Positions 1 through 8,888 of a stretch of DNA of 64,000 bases are shown here, in pieces. A program made the position numbers and the translations under genes. Source of the DNA: Mycolicibacterium goodii. Its GTDB lineage: Bacteria > Actinomycetota > Actinomycetes > Mycobacteriales > Mycobacteriaceae. The stretch lies in the NCBI RefSeq assembly GCF_022370755.2, contig NZ_CP092364.2:6386001-6450000 (forward strand). Direction: 5' to 3'. How positions within the stretch are numbered: position 1 is the stretch's first letter; every line of letters begins with the position of its first letter. The notes beneath the pieces are model-generated. The model saw only the letters and a list, made by a program, of their open reading frames with translations. It had not been told where the DNA came from and ran no database searches.

Positions 1-888
1 ACCCGCCAGTATCGCTCTCGCCCGCTGAGCGACCGGATAGTCGACGAACGTCCCGTCCGACAGCCGGATCGACGAGACACCTTCGGCCTCGGCCGCGGTG
101 AAGGCGGCATCCACCGCACGGGCCCAATCGATCTCGGCGGCGCTTGCGGCGAAGGCACCGGCCACCACGGCGATCTGCGACGGGTGGATGACCTGTTTAC
201 CGCCGAAGCCGAGCCGACGGGCCTGACCCGCCGACCGGATGAGGCCGTCGTCGTCACCGAGATCGAGGTACGGGCCGTCCACCGGCGGAGGGCAGTTCGC
301 CGCCGCCGCGGCAAGGACCAGCTGTGACCGGGCGAAAAGGAATTCGTCACCATCGCTGGTCGGCGTGATCCCCAGTTCACGCGACAGGTCGGCAGGGCCG
401 AACGACAACGTGTGCACCCGTGCGTCTGCGGACGCGAGTGAGCGGGCGTTGAGGATGCCCGCCGCAGTCTCGACCAGAGGGACGATGCCGATCCGACCAC
501 TGTCGGTTGCGGCCGATCGTTCGGCCCGGGTCAGAAGCTCGCTGACGCGTCGGATGCCGTCGGGTTCGGCACTCATCGGGACGATGACCAGATCGACCCG
601 ATGAAGCACCGGCTCCAACGCGGTCAGGTCGTCCTCGGCGAAACCACTGTCCACGGCGTTGATTCGCACACAGATCACCGGGACACCCGAGGTGGGTAGC
701 TCCGACAGCGCGGTCACGGCCGCGCGGCGAGCTGAGTCCTTCCGCGATACCGCCACCGCATCTTCGAGATCGACCGCCACGCCGACGGCCGCACTGGCGG
801 CCGCCTTGGCGATGCGATCGGGTCGGTCACCCGGCACGAACAGCAACGTGCGAAGTGACGGAAGGGCGCGGGTGGATTGCCGGCCCAT
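1..888 (-). CDS. CitE/HpcH-HpaI family CoA-ester lyase, 3' end outside window
   Basis: Partial: 296 codons are visible and the frame is still open at base 1. The N-terminus reads LRTLLFVPGDRPDRI followed by AVDLEDAV, the signature of CitE-like (beta-hydroxyacyl-CoA lyase) TIM barrels; RINAVDSG and FGPADLSRELG further on carry the expected metal/CoA region, and GGKQVIHPSQI is the typical late CitE motif. Family members cleave malyl-CoA, citramalyl-CoA or related esters to acetyl-CoA or pyruvate plus an acid. The ATG shares one base with the stop of the upstream aldehyde dehydrogenase (TGATG), so it is the distal gene seen of a translationally coupled operon that also has a CoA-transferase. Exact substrate unknown. 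Confidence 0.85.
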   Translation of the reverse strand, partial: MGRQSTRALPSLRTLLFVPGDRPDRIAKAAASAAVGVAVDLEDAVAVSRKDSARRAAVTALSELPTSGVPVICVRINAVDSGFAEDDLTALEPVLHRVDLVIVPMSAEPDGIRRVSELLTRAERSAATDSGRIGIVPLVETAAGILNARSLASADARVHTLSFGPADLSRELGITPTSDGDEFLFARSQLVLAAAAANCPPPVDGPYLDLGDDDGLIRSAGQARRLGFGGKQVIHPSQIAVVAGAFAASAAEIDWARAVDAAFTAAEAEGVSSIRLSDGTFVDYPVAQRARAILAG

Positions 889-2423
889 CAGTCGGCGTAC
901 CAGTTCGGGAGATCGTCTTGCATGTCCACCCACACCGACTTGATCCGGGTGTAGTGCTCCATCACGGCCTGCCCACCCTCGCGCCCGTAACCGGACTGTT
1001 TGTAGCCGCCGAACGGAACGAGGTGGTTGATCGTGCGGGTGGTGTTGACCCAGATCAGTCCGGCCGCGATGCTCGCCGCGACCCGGTGCGCCCTGGACAC
1101 GTCTCGCGTCCAGACAGACCCGGCCAGACCGTACTGCGTGTCGTTGGCCTTGGCCACGGCGTCGGCTTCGTCGGTGAACGTCATCACCCCGGTCACCGGA
1201 CCGAAGATCTCCTCGCGGATCATCAACATGTCGCGGTTGACGCCGTCGAGGATCGTCGGCGAGTAGTAGTAGCCGTCCGCCAGCGGCGGATCCGTGGGCT
1301 GCGTGCCGCCGCAGACCAGATTGGCTCCCTCCTGTATGCCGCTGGCGACGTACCCGGCGATCCGTTCCCGATGCTGCGCGGAGATCTGGGCGCCCATCTG
1401 GGTGCGCTCGGACAGCGGATCACCGACGCGGATACGCCTTGCCAGTGCGGCGAACCGATCCAGGAACTCGTCATGGATGGTGTCTTGCACGAAGATCCGA
1501 GACGCGGCCTGACATGTCTGACCCGCGGCGGAGAAGATGCCGTAAGCGGTGCGGTGAACCGCGGCATCGAGGTCGGCGTCGTCGAAGATCACGGTGGGAG
1601 ACTTGCCGCCCAGCTCGAAGGTGACGAGTTTGAGATCGCTTGCCGCGGTGGCGGCGATCTGCTTGCCCACCTCGGTTGAACCGGTGAAGGCGATCTTGTC
1701 GACATCGGGGTGGGCGACCAGCGCGGCGCCGGCTTCCTCGCCGATTCCCGTCACCACGTTGAAGACTCCGTCGGGTAGCCCCACCTCGGCGATGAGCTGA
1801 GCGAACACGACGGCCGAAACCGAGGTCTGCTCTGCGGGTTTGAGGACGATGGTGTTACCACCCGCCAGCGCCGGCGACAGCTTCCACGCGAGCATGAGCA
1901 GCGGCGAATTCCATGGCACGATCGCGCCGACGACACCCACCGGTTCGCGGCGGGTATAGCTGAAGGCCGTGGCGGCCTGTGGGTGGGTTTCGCCGACCGT
2001 GGTCTGGCATACACCGGCGAAGTACTCGAAATAGCGTACGACCGCCTCGATTTCGGCGCGCACCTCGCGGACCGGCTTGCCGTTGTCGCGGGACTCGATC
2101 ACCGTGAGCTCATCCCGGTGCCGGTCGACGACCGCGGCGATCTTCATCAGGAATCGGCCGCGGTCGGCGGGGGAGACAGCGCCCCACGGTCCTTCGAAGG
2201 CCGCGCGTGCCGCGCGCACGGCCCGATCGACGTCGGTCGAGTTGGCGCGTGGCAACCGCGCCCACACTCGCCCGGAACGCGGTTCGTAGGAATCGAACGT
2301 CGCGCCGTCGGCAGCAGGAACCGCAGCTCCGGCGACGAACATCGAGAGGTCGGCGACGTCGGAAGCGGCATCGGGGTCGGCCAGCGCCACAACGTCGGAC
2401 GGGCGGTGGGTGGTGACGGTCAT
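888..2423 (-). CDS. NAD(P)-dependent aldehyde dehydrogenase
   Basis: 511 aa, full ALDH superfamily length. Oxyanion Asn172 lies in VPWNSP, the general base Glu270 in FELGGKSP and the catalytic Cys304 in GQTCQAASR; FTGSTEVGK (about 247-255) binds the nucleotide. It oxidises an aldehyde to the acid, probably the aldehyde produced by the adjacent alcohol dehydrogenase. The start codon overlaps that gene's stop by four bases (ATGA) and its stop overlaps the lyase start, so the three are translated together. A long N-terminal tail of about 25 residues before the ALDH fold is ordinary for betaine-aldehyde-type enzymes. Substrate cannot be told from sequence. Confidence 0.93.
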   Translation of the reverse strand: MTVTTHRPSDVVALADPDAASDVADLSMFVAGAAVPAADGATFDSYEPRSGRVWARLPRANSTDVDRAVRAARAAFEGPWGAVSPADRGRFLMKIAAVVDRHRDELTVIESRDNGKPVREVRAEIEAVVRYFEYFAGVCQTTVGETHPQAATAFSYTRREPVGVVGAIVPWNSPLLMLAWKLSPALAGGNTIVLKPAEQTSVSAVVFAQLIAEVGLPDGVFNVVTGIGEEAGAALVAHPDVDKIAFTGSTEVGKQIAATAASDLKLVTFELGGKSPTVIFDDADLDAAVHRTAYGIFSAAGQTCQAASRIFVQDTIHDEFLDRFAALARRIRVGDPLSERTQMGAQISAQHRERIAGYVASGIQEGANLVCGGTQPTDPPLADGYYYSPTILDGVNRDMLMIREEIFGPVTGVMTFTDEADAVAKANDTQYGLAGSVWTRDVSRAHRVAASIAAGLIWVNTTRTINHLVPFGGYKQSGYGREGGQAVMEHYTRIKSVWVDMQDDLPNWYAD

Positions 2424-3550
2424 GACTGGATCTCCTGCGGCAGTAGTACGGGCTTGATTTCCTGGAAACTCTGCATCCGCCCCATCACCGAATCGATGTC
2501 GCGGAGCGGATAGTGACCGCTGATGAGCCGGTCGAAGGGCAGACGATCGGCATAGCGTTCCAGGATGGTGAGTGCAGTGCGGTAATGCGAGAGGTCACCC
2601 GAGAAGGACCCGATGACGTTGAGGTTCTTCTTGGTGATGGTGCCGGGCGCGATGGTGGTGACGCCTGCGCCGAGTTGGCCGACCACCAGATAACGGCCGT
2701 CTGGGGCGGCCATCTCCACGCCCTCGGCGAACGCCGCGGGGTGACCCGAGAACTCCGCGACCAGATCGGCGCCGAGACCGTCGGTGGCTTCTTTGATCAT
2801 CGTCAGTCGGTCGTCCGGATCAGGATGGGCGGCAAGGGAGATCACGTCGTGTGCGCCGAACTCCGAGGCGATGTCCAGCCGGGCGTCCGGCGCCCCGACG
2901 GTGATCACCCGGCCTGCGCCTGCCTGCGCAAACAAACCTGTCGCCAGGATTCCGAGCGGGCCTGCGCCCTGGACGACGACGGTGTGCTCGGGCCCGACAC
3001 GGCCGGCCTGCTCGACCGCGTTGACCACGGACCGCAGCGCACAGCTCGCCATGCTGGCCAGGTCGTCGGGCACGCCGTCGGGGACCCGGAGCCGGCCGGA
3101 CCCGGGCAGCACGTATGAGTGTTGCGCCAACCCGCCCAGCAGATTCGGCCACTGGTCCATGGTGGCCTGGCCGTACGGAATTTTGTTGCGGCACAACGTG
3201 GGCCGCTTCTTGGCGCACATGACGCAGCGGCCGCAGACGGCGTGCGTCCACAGGATGCGGTCGCCGATCTGCAGGGGCTGCCCGGCCGAGTCGACGTCGG
3301 CGCCGTCACCGATCGCGATGATCCGGCCGACCATCTCGTGGCCGAGGATCAGCGGCAGTCCGACCGGGATGGCCAGGGAGCCCTCCCAGCAGTGCACGTC
3401 GGTGCCGCACAGCGAGCAGGCCACGATCTCGACGAGCAACCCGCCTGGTGCCACGGTCTGCGGGACGGCGACCTCCTCGAGCCTGAGGGGTTCGCCGAAA
3501 CCGCGTACCACCGCTGCCTGCGTGGACTTCGGCAGTGTCGTCGCCTTCAT
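2420..3550 (-). CDS. Zinc-dependent medium-chain alcohol dehydrogenase
   Basis: 376 aa. Catalytic zinc ligands are visible as Cys48 in SLCGTDVH and His71-Glu72 in GHEMVG; the four structural-zinc cysteines are 106, 109, 112 and 120 (CGRCVMCAKKRPTLC). A Rossmann segment VVVQGAGPLGILATGLFAQAG follows. An open frame continues upstream, but the ATG at 3550 is chosen because it begins the conserved fold and overlaps the transporter stop as ATGA. The enzyme should oxidise an alcohol to the aldehyde passed to the next gene. The threonine/sorbitol dehydrogenase branch is the closest look-alike; substrate unknown. Confidence 0.9.
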   Translation of the reverse strand: MKATTLPKSTQAAVVRGFGEPLRLEEVAVPQTVAPGGLLVEIVACSLCGTDVHCWEGSLAIPVGLPLILGHEMVGRIIAIGDGADVDSAGQPLQIGDRILWTHAVCGRCVMCAKKRPTLCRNKIPYGQATMDQWPNLLGGLAQHSYVLPGSGRLRVPDGVPDDLASMASCALRSVVNAVEQAGRVGPEHTVVVQGAGPLGILATGLFAQAGAGRVITVGAPDARLDIASEFGAHDVISLAAHPDPDDRLTMIKEATDGLGADLVAEFSGHPAAFAEGVEMAAPDGRYLVVGQLGAGVTTIAPGTITKKNLNVIGSFSGDLSHYRTALTILERYADRLPFDRLISGHYPLRDIDSVMGRMQSFQEIKPVLLPQEIQS

Positions 3551-4905
3551 CGCTGGACCTCCGCGACGTCGGGTGCGGAGGCGGGATCGGCGGTCGCCGA
3601 TGCGTCGGCACGGATCTTGCCCCAGAGCGCCATGACGAGGTAACTCACCAGGCACACACCCGCGATGTAGGTGGCGATGGGCCAGGTTGCGCCGCCGCTA
3701 CGGAGCAGCAGCGCCGCGGCGATGAGCGGGGTGAAGCCACCGACGATGGCCGCGCCCAGTTGGTATCCCAGCGATGCGCCGGTGAACCGGACCTCGGTGT
3801 CGAACAGGGCCGAGAAATAGCTGGCCTGCGCGGCGTACATCAACGAATGCCCGACGGCGAGGCCGACGATCAGCGCGATCAACAGCGTCCATCCGGAATT
3901 CGAACCCGCGAGCCAGAAGAACGGGAATGCGAACAGCACCATGAAACCGGCTCCGCCCATGTAGACGGTCCGTGTGCCGACCCGGTCGGCCAGCACGCCG
4001 AAGGCTCCGATCGTGATGATCGCGACCACCGATGCGATCAGAATGCCGTTACGCGCAGTCGATTCGCCGGCACCGTTCTTCGCGAGGGTCAGGGCGAACA
4101 CCGTGATGAGGTAGAACGTGCAGGTTTCCGCCGCCTTCGCGGCGAACGTGACGAAGATGCCTCGCCGGCCGGTGCGGAACGCTTCCACCAGCGGGATGCG
4201 CTTCTTCTCCTGCTCGGGTTCGATCGACCGAGTGGCCATGGCGGCCGCGAACTCCGGGGATTCGGTGATCGCCCGGCGTAGCCACAGGCCGACGAGCATC
4301 AACACCGCGCCGAGGATGAAGGGTATGCGCCAGCCCCAGCTCAGGAACTGTTCTTCGGGCAGCAGCATGAAACCGCCGAGCACCAGACTGGCGAGCACCA
4401 GCCCCGCGTAGATACCCATCTGCGGGCAGCTGCCGTAGAAACCGCGGCGGCTCTCAGGAGCGTGCTCGATGGTCATGATGGACGCGCCGCCCCATTCGCC
4501 TCCGTGTGCGAGCCCCTGCAGGATCCGCAGGGTGACCAACAGAACGGGGGCCAGTGTGCCGATAGTCTCGTACGTCGGAAGCACTCCGATGCCGACCGTG
4601 GACACGCCCATCAACGCGAGCGTGGCGATCAGAACACTCTTGCGTCCGAACTTGTCCCCGAAGTGGCCGGCGATGATGCCGCCGACCGGACGTGCCACGA
4701 AACCCACGCCGAAGGTGGCGAGTGCGAGCAACGTACCGACCGCCGGGTCGTCGCTGTGGAAATACAGCGTTCCGAAGATCGTCGCGGACAGTGCGCCATA
4801 GAGGTAGAAGTCGTAGAACTCCAGCATCGAACCGATGCCACTGGCGAGCGCGACCCGCCGGACGAGTCGCTCGTTCGGCGCTGGAGGCGCAGCGGGATTG
4901 GTCAT
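3547..4905 (-). CDS. MFS transporter, metabolite:H+ symporter (MHS) type
   Basis: 452 aa, about twelve hydrophobic segments. The opening GSMLEFYDFYLYG and the loop FGDKFGRKSVL are the hallmark of the MHS branch (shikimate, citrate, alpha-ketoglutarate and ProP-like carriers), as is LRILQGLAHGGEWGGA. It sits between the CoA-transferase and the dehydrogenases with four-base overlaps at both ends, so it probably imports the operon's substrate, likely a small organic acid or zwitterion, with protons. No feature identifies the solute. Confidence 0.9.
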   Translation of the reverse strand: MTNPAAPPAPNERLVRRVALASGIGSMLEFYDFYLYGALSATIFGTLYFHSDDPAVGTLLALATFGVGFVARPVGGIIAGHFGDKFGRKSVLIATLALMGVSTVGIGVLPTYETIGTLAPVLLVTLRILQGLAHGGEWGGASIMTIEHAPESRRGFYGSCPQMGIYAGLVLASLVLGGFMLLPEEQFLSWGWRIPFILGAVLMLVGLWLRRAITESPEFAAAMATRSIEPEQEKKRIPLVEAFRTGRRGIFVTFAAKAAETCTFYLITVFALTLAKNGAGESTARNGILIASVVAIITIGAFGVLADRVGTRTVYMGGAGFMVLFAFPFFWLAGSNSGWTLLIALIVGLAVGHSLMYAAQASYFSALFDTEVRFTGASLGYQLGAAIVGGFTPLIAAALLLRSGGATWPIATYIAGVCLVSYLVMALWGKIRADASATADPASAPDVAEVQR

Positions 4906-6152
4906 GAATTCACTCGCTTCGTCGAGAGGGGTTGGAGGGTGCGGCCTATCACGCCGGCTTCGGTCAGTTCATCCAGAACATCGTCGGGATAAGCCAATTC
5001 GGCACGGAGGACCTCGTCGTTGTGTTCTCCGAGTGCGGGACCCGGGTGGCGGATCCGGCCTGGTGTCCGGGACAACTGGGCGATGAGCCCCTGCATGCGC
5101 ATCGAACCGAGGGTGGGATGGTCGACGGTCACGATGCTGCCCCGCTCGGTGAAGTGGGGGTCGGCGACGATGTCGGCTGCGGTGTACACCGGGCCTGCCG
5201 TCGCGCCCACCGACTCGAACATCGCCAGCACGTCGGCGTTGTCGCGTTGTCCGACCCAGGTCGCGATCGCCTCGTCGATCACCTCGCGGTGCGCGATTCG
5301 TCCGGAGATGTCCGAGAACCATTCGGCGTCAGCGAGATCCGGTCGGCCGACGGCGCGCATGATGCGTTGTGCGGTAGCCGTGGTGGCACCGGACAGCGCG
5401 ATCCAGCGTCCGTCGCGGGTGCGGTAGCACTCACGGGGAACGTTGAAGCCCGTCCGGCTTCCCTGCCGTGTCGGCAGAGTGCCGAGCTGATCGTAGGCCG
5501 ATGTCTGGGCGCCGAGAATCCAGAACAAGGGTTCGTAGATGGACAGGTCGACGACCTGTCCGTGGCCCGTCGACTCCGCGTGACGGAGCGCGATCATGGT
5601 GGCGAACGCGCCGGCCAGTGCGGCAACACCGTCGGCCAGTGGCCACTGTGGAAGTACCGGGGGCCCGTCGGCGGCGCCGTTGGTGTCGGCGAACCCCGAC
5701 ATCGCCTCGGCGATCGTGCCGAAACCGGGACGGGAGCGGTAGGGGCCGGTCTGTCCGAATCCCGAGACCCGGACCACCACCAATTTCGGGTTGGCGGCGA
5801 TCAGGTCCTGAGGATCGAGTCCCCACTTCTCCAGGGTTCCTGGACGGAAGTTCTCGATGAACACATCGGCCTCGGCCAGCAGTCGACGCATCACTTCGGC
5901 GCCGCGGGGATCCGAGAGCGACACGCTGATGTCGCGTTTGTTTCGTCCGACGAGCGCCCACCAGAGCGATTCCCCGTCCTTGCGCCACTCCCATTGCCGC
6001 AGACCGTCACCGTGCGGGTGCTCGACCTTGATGACGTCGGCACCGAAGTCGCCGAGAAGGGTCGCGATCATCGGGCCCGCATAGATGGTGGCGGCGTCGA
6101 CGACCCGGACTCCCTGAAGCGGCGGCGGCTGGGCGGAAGTTGTATCAAACAT
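4902..6152 (-). CDS. CaiB/BaiF family (class III) CoA-transferase
   Basis: 416 aa. Begins with GVRVVDAATIYAGPMIATLLGDFGADVIKVEHP, the CoA-binding start of class III transferases, then ENFRPGTLEKWGL. Asp174 in LADGVAAL aligns with the catalytic Asp of this family (Asp169 of formyl-CoA transferase). It would activate an acid by moving CoA from a donor such as succinyl-CoA. It is the first gene of the operon; its ATG lies inside an AT-rich palindrome. With the lyase at the other end of the operon the logic is acid to CoA ester to C-C cleavage. Racemase-type members of the same fold are the alternative. Confidence 0.9.
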   Translation of the reverse strand: MFDTTSAQPPPLQGVRVVDAATIYAGPMIATLLGDFGADVIKVEHPHGDGLRQWEWRKDGESLWWALVGRNKRDISVSLSDPRGAEVMRRLLAEADVFIENFRPGTLEKWGLDPQDLIAANPKLVVVRVSGFGQTGPYRSRPGFGTIAEAMSGFADTNGAADGPPVLPQWPLADGVAALAGAFATMIALRHAESTGHGQVVDLSIYEPLFWILGAQTSAYDQLGTLPTRQGSRTGFNVPRECYRTRDGRWIALSGATTATAQRIMRAVGRPDLADAEWFSDISGRIAHREVIDEAIATWVGQRDNADVLAMFESVGATAGPVYTAADIVADPHFTERGSIVTVDHPTLGSMRMQGLIAQLSRTPGRIRHPGPALGEHNDEVLRAELAYPDDVLDELTEAGVIGRTLQPLSTKRVNS

Positions 6153-6188
6153 TTAATTAAATTAGAACGAAGGTGACGCCGAGCACAA
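6151..6188 (-). promoter_or_regulatory. Promoter and palindromic operator of the CoA-transferase operon
   Basis: On the minus strand a TTGTGC (6188-6183), a 16-base gap and TCTAAT (6166-6161) resemble a SigA promoter, placing the transcript start within a few bases of the ATG at 6152, so the message may be leaderless. The 12-base perfect palindrome ATTTAATTAAAT (6151-6162) spans the -10 region and start codon and stands out in this GC-rich DNA. It is the natural candidate site for the TetR protein encoded 140 bases upstream. Inferred from sequence only. Confidence 0.5.
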
Positions 6189-6292
6189 GTCGACCGCCAT
6201 TGTGGTCGGAATTCAAGGGGTGGAACCCCACGCGCCGGCGCCGGTCACGGCTCTTGCAGGCCGCGAGATGAATGGGGGCTGATCAGGTCGGA

Positions 6293-6892
6293 TCAGGTGC
6301 GGGAGACCTGCGGCCGGTCCACGGGGAAAGGGGCCAGCATGATGTCGAGGAACCGCTCGTGGCGGCCCGATGTCGCGAGCGCCTCGGTCGAATCGATGAG
6401 GTGCAGCATGCCGATACCGGCAGCGAACGTGGCCTCGCCGCGCAGTCGGGCCTCCTCCGGGTCGAACCCGTGGTCCTCGAACGCCCTGGTGACGGCCACC
6501 CGTACGCGGTGATCGGCGGCGCGCACGTTGGCCGCGGCGATGTCGTCGGTACGCGCCCATTCGCGCATGGCGCGCTCCAGCATCCAGTGCTGCGGGCTCA
6601 TCAGCACCTCGATCATCTTCGACAGCCGTTCGCGTGGCGGGAGGTGCTCAAGTTCGGCCAGCGACCGGCGGTCGTTCTCCAGGAACGTGTTCCACGACGC
6701 CACCAATGCGGCGCGATAGCCCTTCATGTCGGTGAAATGCCAGTAGAAGCTGCCCCGGGTGGCGCCGACCTGCTCGCACAGCCGCTCGATCTTCAGCGCC
6801 CGCATACCGTCTGTGGCCAGCAGCTCGTAGCCGGCCTGCAACCAGTCGTCGGCGGTCAGGGTGCCCGGCGCTTTCCGAGGCTCACGTGCCAC
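6293..6892 (-). CDS. TetR family transcriptional regulator
   Basis: 199 aa. The N-terminal helix-turn-helix (about 14-60) includes LLATDGMRALKIERLCEQVGATRGSFYWHFTD, the TetR recognition helix pattern with the invariant FYxHF. The C-terminal domain (about 70-190) has no residue pattern that reveals a ligand. It is encoded just upstream of, and on the same strand as, the CoA-transferase operon, with a 140-base gap holding an AT palindrome, so it most likely represses that operon and responds to its substrate or a CoA ester. Confidence 0.9.
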   Translation of the reverse strand: MAREPRKAPGTLTADDWLQAGYELLATDGMRALKIERLCEQVGATRGSFYWHFTDMKGYRAALVASWNTFLENDRRSLAELEHLPPRERLSKMIEVLMSPQHWMLERAMREWARTDDIAAANVRAADHRVRVAVTRAFEDHGFDPEEARLRGEATFAAGIGMLHLIDSTEALATSGRHERFLDIMLAPFPVDRPQVSRT

Positions 6893-6933
6893 CCGGACAG
6901 ATTAAGGCGCGGCGGCACGTGAGCGCGCGGCGA

Positions 6934-7407
6934 TCACGCGGTTGCCGGTGCGGTTCCCGCGTGCAGCCCGTACGGGACGGCTTCGATCAAGGTCACACCG
7001 ATGCGGGCGCCGGTCGGCGTCTCGTATTCGCGGTGCTCACCCGGGCGGGCTCCGACGATCGCACTGCCCAGCGGGGACTGCACGGAGTACACCTCGAGGT
7101 CGCCGTACTCGGCGCCGCGGACGCCGAGCAGGAACGTCTCGGTGTCGTCGGAACCGTCCCACCGCACGGTCAGCACCATGCCGGGTTCGGCCACGCCGTC
7201 GTTGGGCGGGGCCTCACCGACCTCGGCGTGCAGCAGCAGATCGTGGATCTGCTGGATCCGGGCCTGCCGTGCGCGCTGGATGGCGACCTGGTTCTCGTCG
7301 GAATCCTCGGCGGCCTCGGTGGCGATCAGTTCCCGCAGCGTCGACAGCTCCTGCTGCAGCCGTTCGTGTGCCTGCGGTGACATCCAGATGCGTTGGGGTG
7401 CACTCAT
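6934..7407 (-). CDS. GreA/GreB-family protein
   Basis: 157 aa. An N-terminal coiled coil (about 10-62, LQQELSTLRELIATEAA to ARIQQIHDLLLHAEV) is followed by an FKBP-like C-terminal domain with YSVQSPLGSAIVGARPGEHREYETPTGAR, the typical GreA C-terminal motif. Such proteins bind the secondary channel of RNA polymerase; the coiled coil tip here (EDSDENQ) has acidic residues, compatible with transcript-cleavage stimulation, although the coil is shorter than in true GreA. A paralogue-type Gre factor, not the housekeeping greA. Good AGGAGAA ribosome site precedes the ATG. Confidence 0.8.
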   Translation of the reverse strand: MSAPQRIWMSPQAHERLQQELSTLRELIATEAAEDSDENQVAIQRARQARIQQIHDLLLHAEVGEAPPNDGVAEPGMVLTVRWDGSDDTETFLLGVRGAEYGDLEVYSVQSPLGSAIVGARPGEHREYETPTGARIGVTLIEAVPYGLHAGTAPATA

Positions 7408-7435
7408 TTCTCCTCCTGGGGTAGCTGTGAGATGC

Positions 7436-7493
7436 CGTCAGGGGCGGGACCTTCCGCTCCGCCCCTGACGACGCGAGTGGCCCCGAAGGGGCC
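7436..7493 (-). terminator. Tandem hairpins downstream of the flavoprotein gene
   Basis: Two stem-loops lie between the flavoprotein stop (7520) and the Gre-family start. The first met by the transcript is a 6-bp stem GGCCCC/GGGGCC with a 3-base loop (7479-7493); the second is a perfect 12-bp stem (7436-7447 with 7459-7470) and an 11-base loop. No strong U-tract follows, as is usual for mycobacterial terminators. Confidence 0.7.
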
Positions 7494-7519
7494 GTCGACG
7501 ACTTGAGTTGGGCGAAGCC

Positions 7520-8770
7520 CTAACGCAGCGGGTTGAATTCGCGTAACGCGTCGGGTTCCTTGCCGGTGGTGAGGTATTCGGCGAGCAGGCGTCCGGTGAT
7601 CGGACCGTGCGCCAGGCCCCACATCCCATGTCCGCCTGCGACGTACACGCCGGGTGCCACTTCGCCCACGAGCGGCCGTCCGTCCGGTGTCACCGGCCGC
7701 GGGCCCACCCAGACATCGGTGCGCTCGTCCCAGCGCACGCCGTCGAGCAGCGGTGCGGCCGACGCGATGATCGCATCGACGCGGGCCGGCTGTACGGGAT
7801 CGTCGGGGGAGCGGAACTCCATCGTGCCCGCGACGCGCAGCCCACCCTGGTACGGCGTGCACGCCACGCGCGCATCCGGCAGATAGACGGGCGTCGGTAC
7901 CGGCCGGTCGACCGGCACGGTGAACGAGTAGCCGCGGCCCGCGCGCACAGGCGTCGGCACCCAGGCCTTGACCAGCCGGGAGAGCCATGCGCCGGTCGCG
8001 ATCACCGCGGCGTCGGCCTTGAGCTCGCCGTCGGCGAGCACGATACGGACACCGGGCGCCGACGGCTGCACGTCGATGACGTCGCCGGTGTGGATTCTCG
8101 CGCCCCTCGCCACCACGGCGTCGGCCAGGGCGTGGACGAACCGCCCGGGATCGACGAAGCGCTGCCCCTCGACGCTGACGGCGGTGGTGATCCGCGGCGA
8201 TGCAAGCGGAACCTGTTGGCGCAGTTCGTCACCCGTGAGCCTGATGAACTCGACTGTCTGGCCCAGATCGGCCATCCTCCGCAACTCGGTCAGCAGATGC
8301 TGGGCCTGCCGGTCGGTTTCGAACAACGCGGTGATCGGCGCATCCGTGGTGACCGCGTCCACGCCGTTGGCGATCAGGACGTTGTAGGCCTCGATGCACT
8401 CTTCGTTGAGCGGCAGGTTGGCCTTCGCGGCGCGGGTCCACGACGACAGGCGGCAGTTGAGCGCGAACTTGGTCAGAAACGCCCACAGACCCACTCCCGC
8501 GGTGAGCGGGATGTGAAGCGGCGCAGTAGGACTCGCCAGGGACCGCAAACCGTAGCGTAGGACCGCCGGGTCGTTCAGCGGGATGGTCAGCGTTGGCGAC
8601 ACCCAACCCGCGTTCCCCCACGATGCGCCCGCGGCCACGCCGGTGCGGTCCACCACTGTGACGTCGACCCCGCGCTCCTGCAGGAACCAGGCGGTGGACA
8701 GGCCCACGATGCCCGCACCCACGACGACCGCGCTGCGCGGACCGCCGTCAATCCGTTCACCGTCGACCAC
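7520..8770 (-). CDS. FAD-dependent D-amino-acid dehydrogenase-like oxidoreductase
   Basis: 416 aa from a GTG at 8770, chosen because a GGAGG sits ten bases upstream; an open frame extends to 8821. AVVVGAGIVGLSTAWFLQERGVDVTVVDR is the FAD-binding Rossmann start, GASWGNAGWVSPTLTIPLNDP matches DadA-type enzymes, and PVTPDGRPLVGE with YVAGGHGMWGLAHGP is the C-terminal FAD motif. It probably deaminates a D-amino acid (or oxidises a secondary amine) at the membrane, passing electrons to quinone. The PucR gene directly upstream on the same strand suggests induction by substrate. Confidence 0.85.
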   Translation of the reverse strand: MVDGERIDGGPRSAVVVGAGIVGLSTAWFLQERGVDVTVVDRTGVAAGASWGNAGWVSPTLTIPLNDPAVLRYGLRSLASPTAPLHIPLTAGVGLWAFLTKFALNCRLSSWTRAAKANLPLNEECIEAYNVLIANGVDAVTTDAPITALFETDRQAQHLLTELRRMADLGQTVEFIRLTGDELRQQVPLASPRITTAVSVEGQRFVDPGRFVHALADAVVARGARIHTGDVIDVQPSAPGVRIVLADGELKADAAVIATGAWLSRLVKAWVPTPVRAGRGYSFTVPVDRPVPTPVYLPDARVACTPYQGGLRVAGTMEFRSPDDPVQPARVDAIIASAAPLLDGVRWDERTDVWVGPRPVTPDGRPLVGEVAPGVYVAGGHGMWGLAHGPITGRLLAEYLTTGKEPDALREFNPLR

Positions 8771-8847
8771 GACTCCACCTCCATGACTGTGTTGGCACCG
8801 ATGAGTCCATGGTGCGGTCACTCGGCACCCGACGGTTTGCGCCGGGA

Positions 8848-8874
8848 CGACAAACGCGGGTCGGCGTTTTGTCG
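8848..8874. promoter_or_regulatory. Inverted repeat between PucR and flavoprotein genes
   Basis: CGACAAACGC (8848-8857) and GCGTTTTGTCG (8864-8874) are inverted copies with one bulged T and a 6-base gap. It sits about 80 bases ahead of the flavoprotein GTG, where an activator such as PucR would bind. It could equally be a weak terminator of the PucR gene. Confidence 0.35.
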
Positions 8875-8888
8875 AGTTGCTACAGCGA

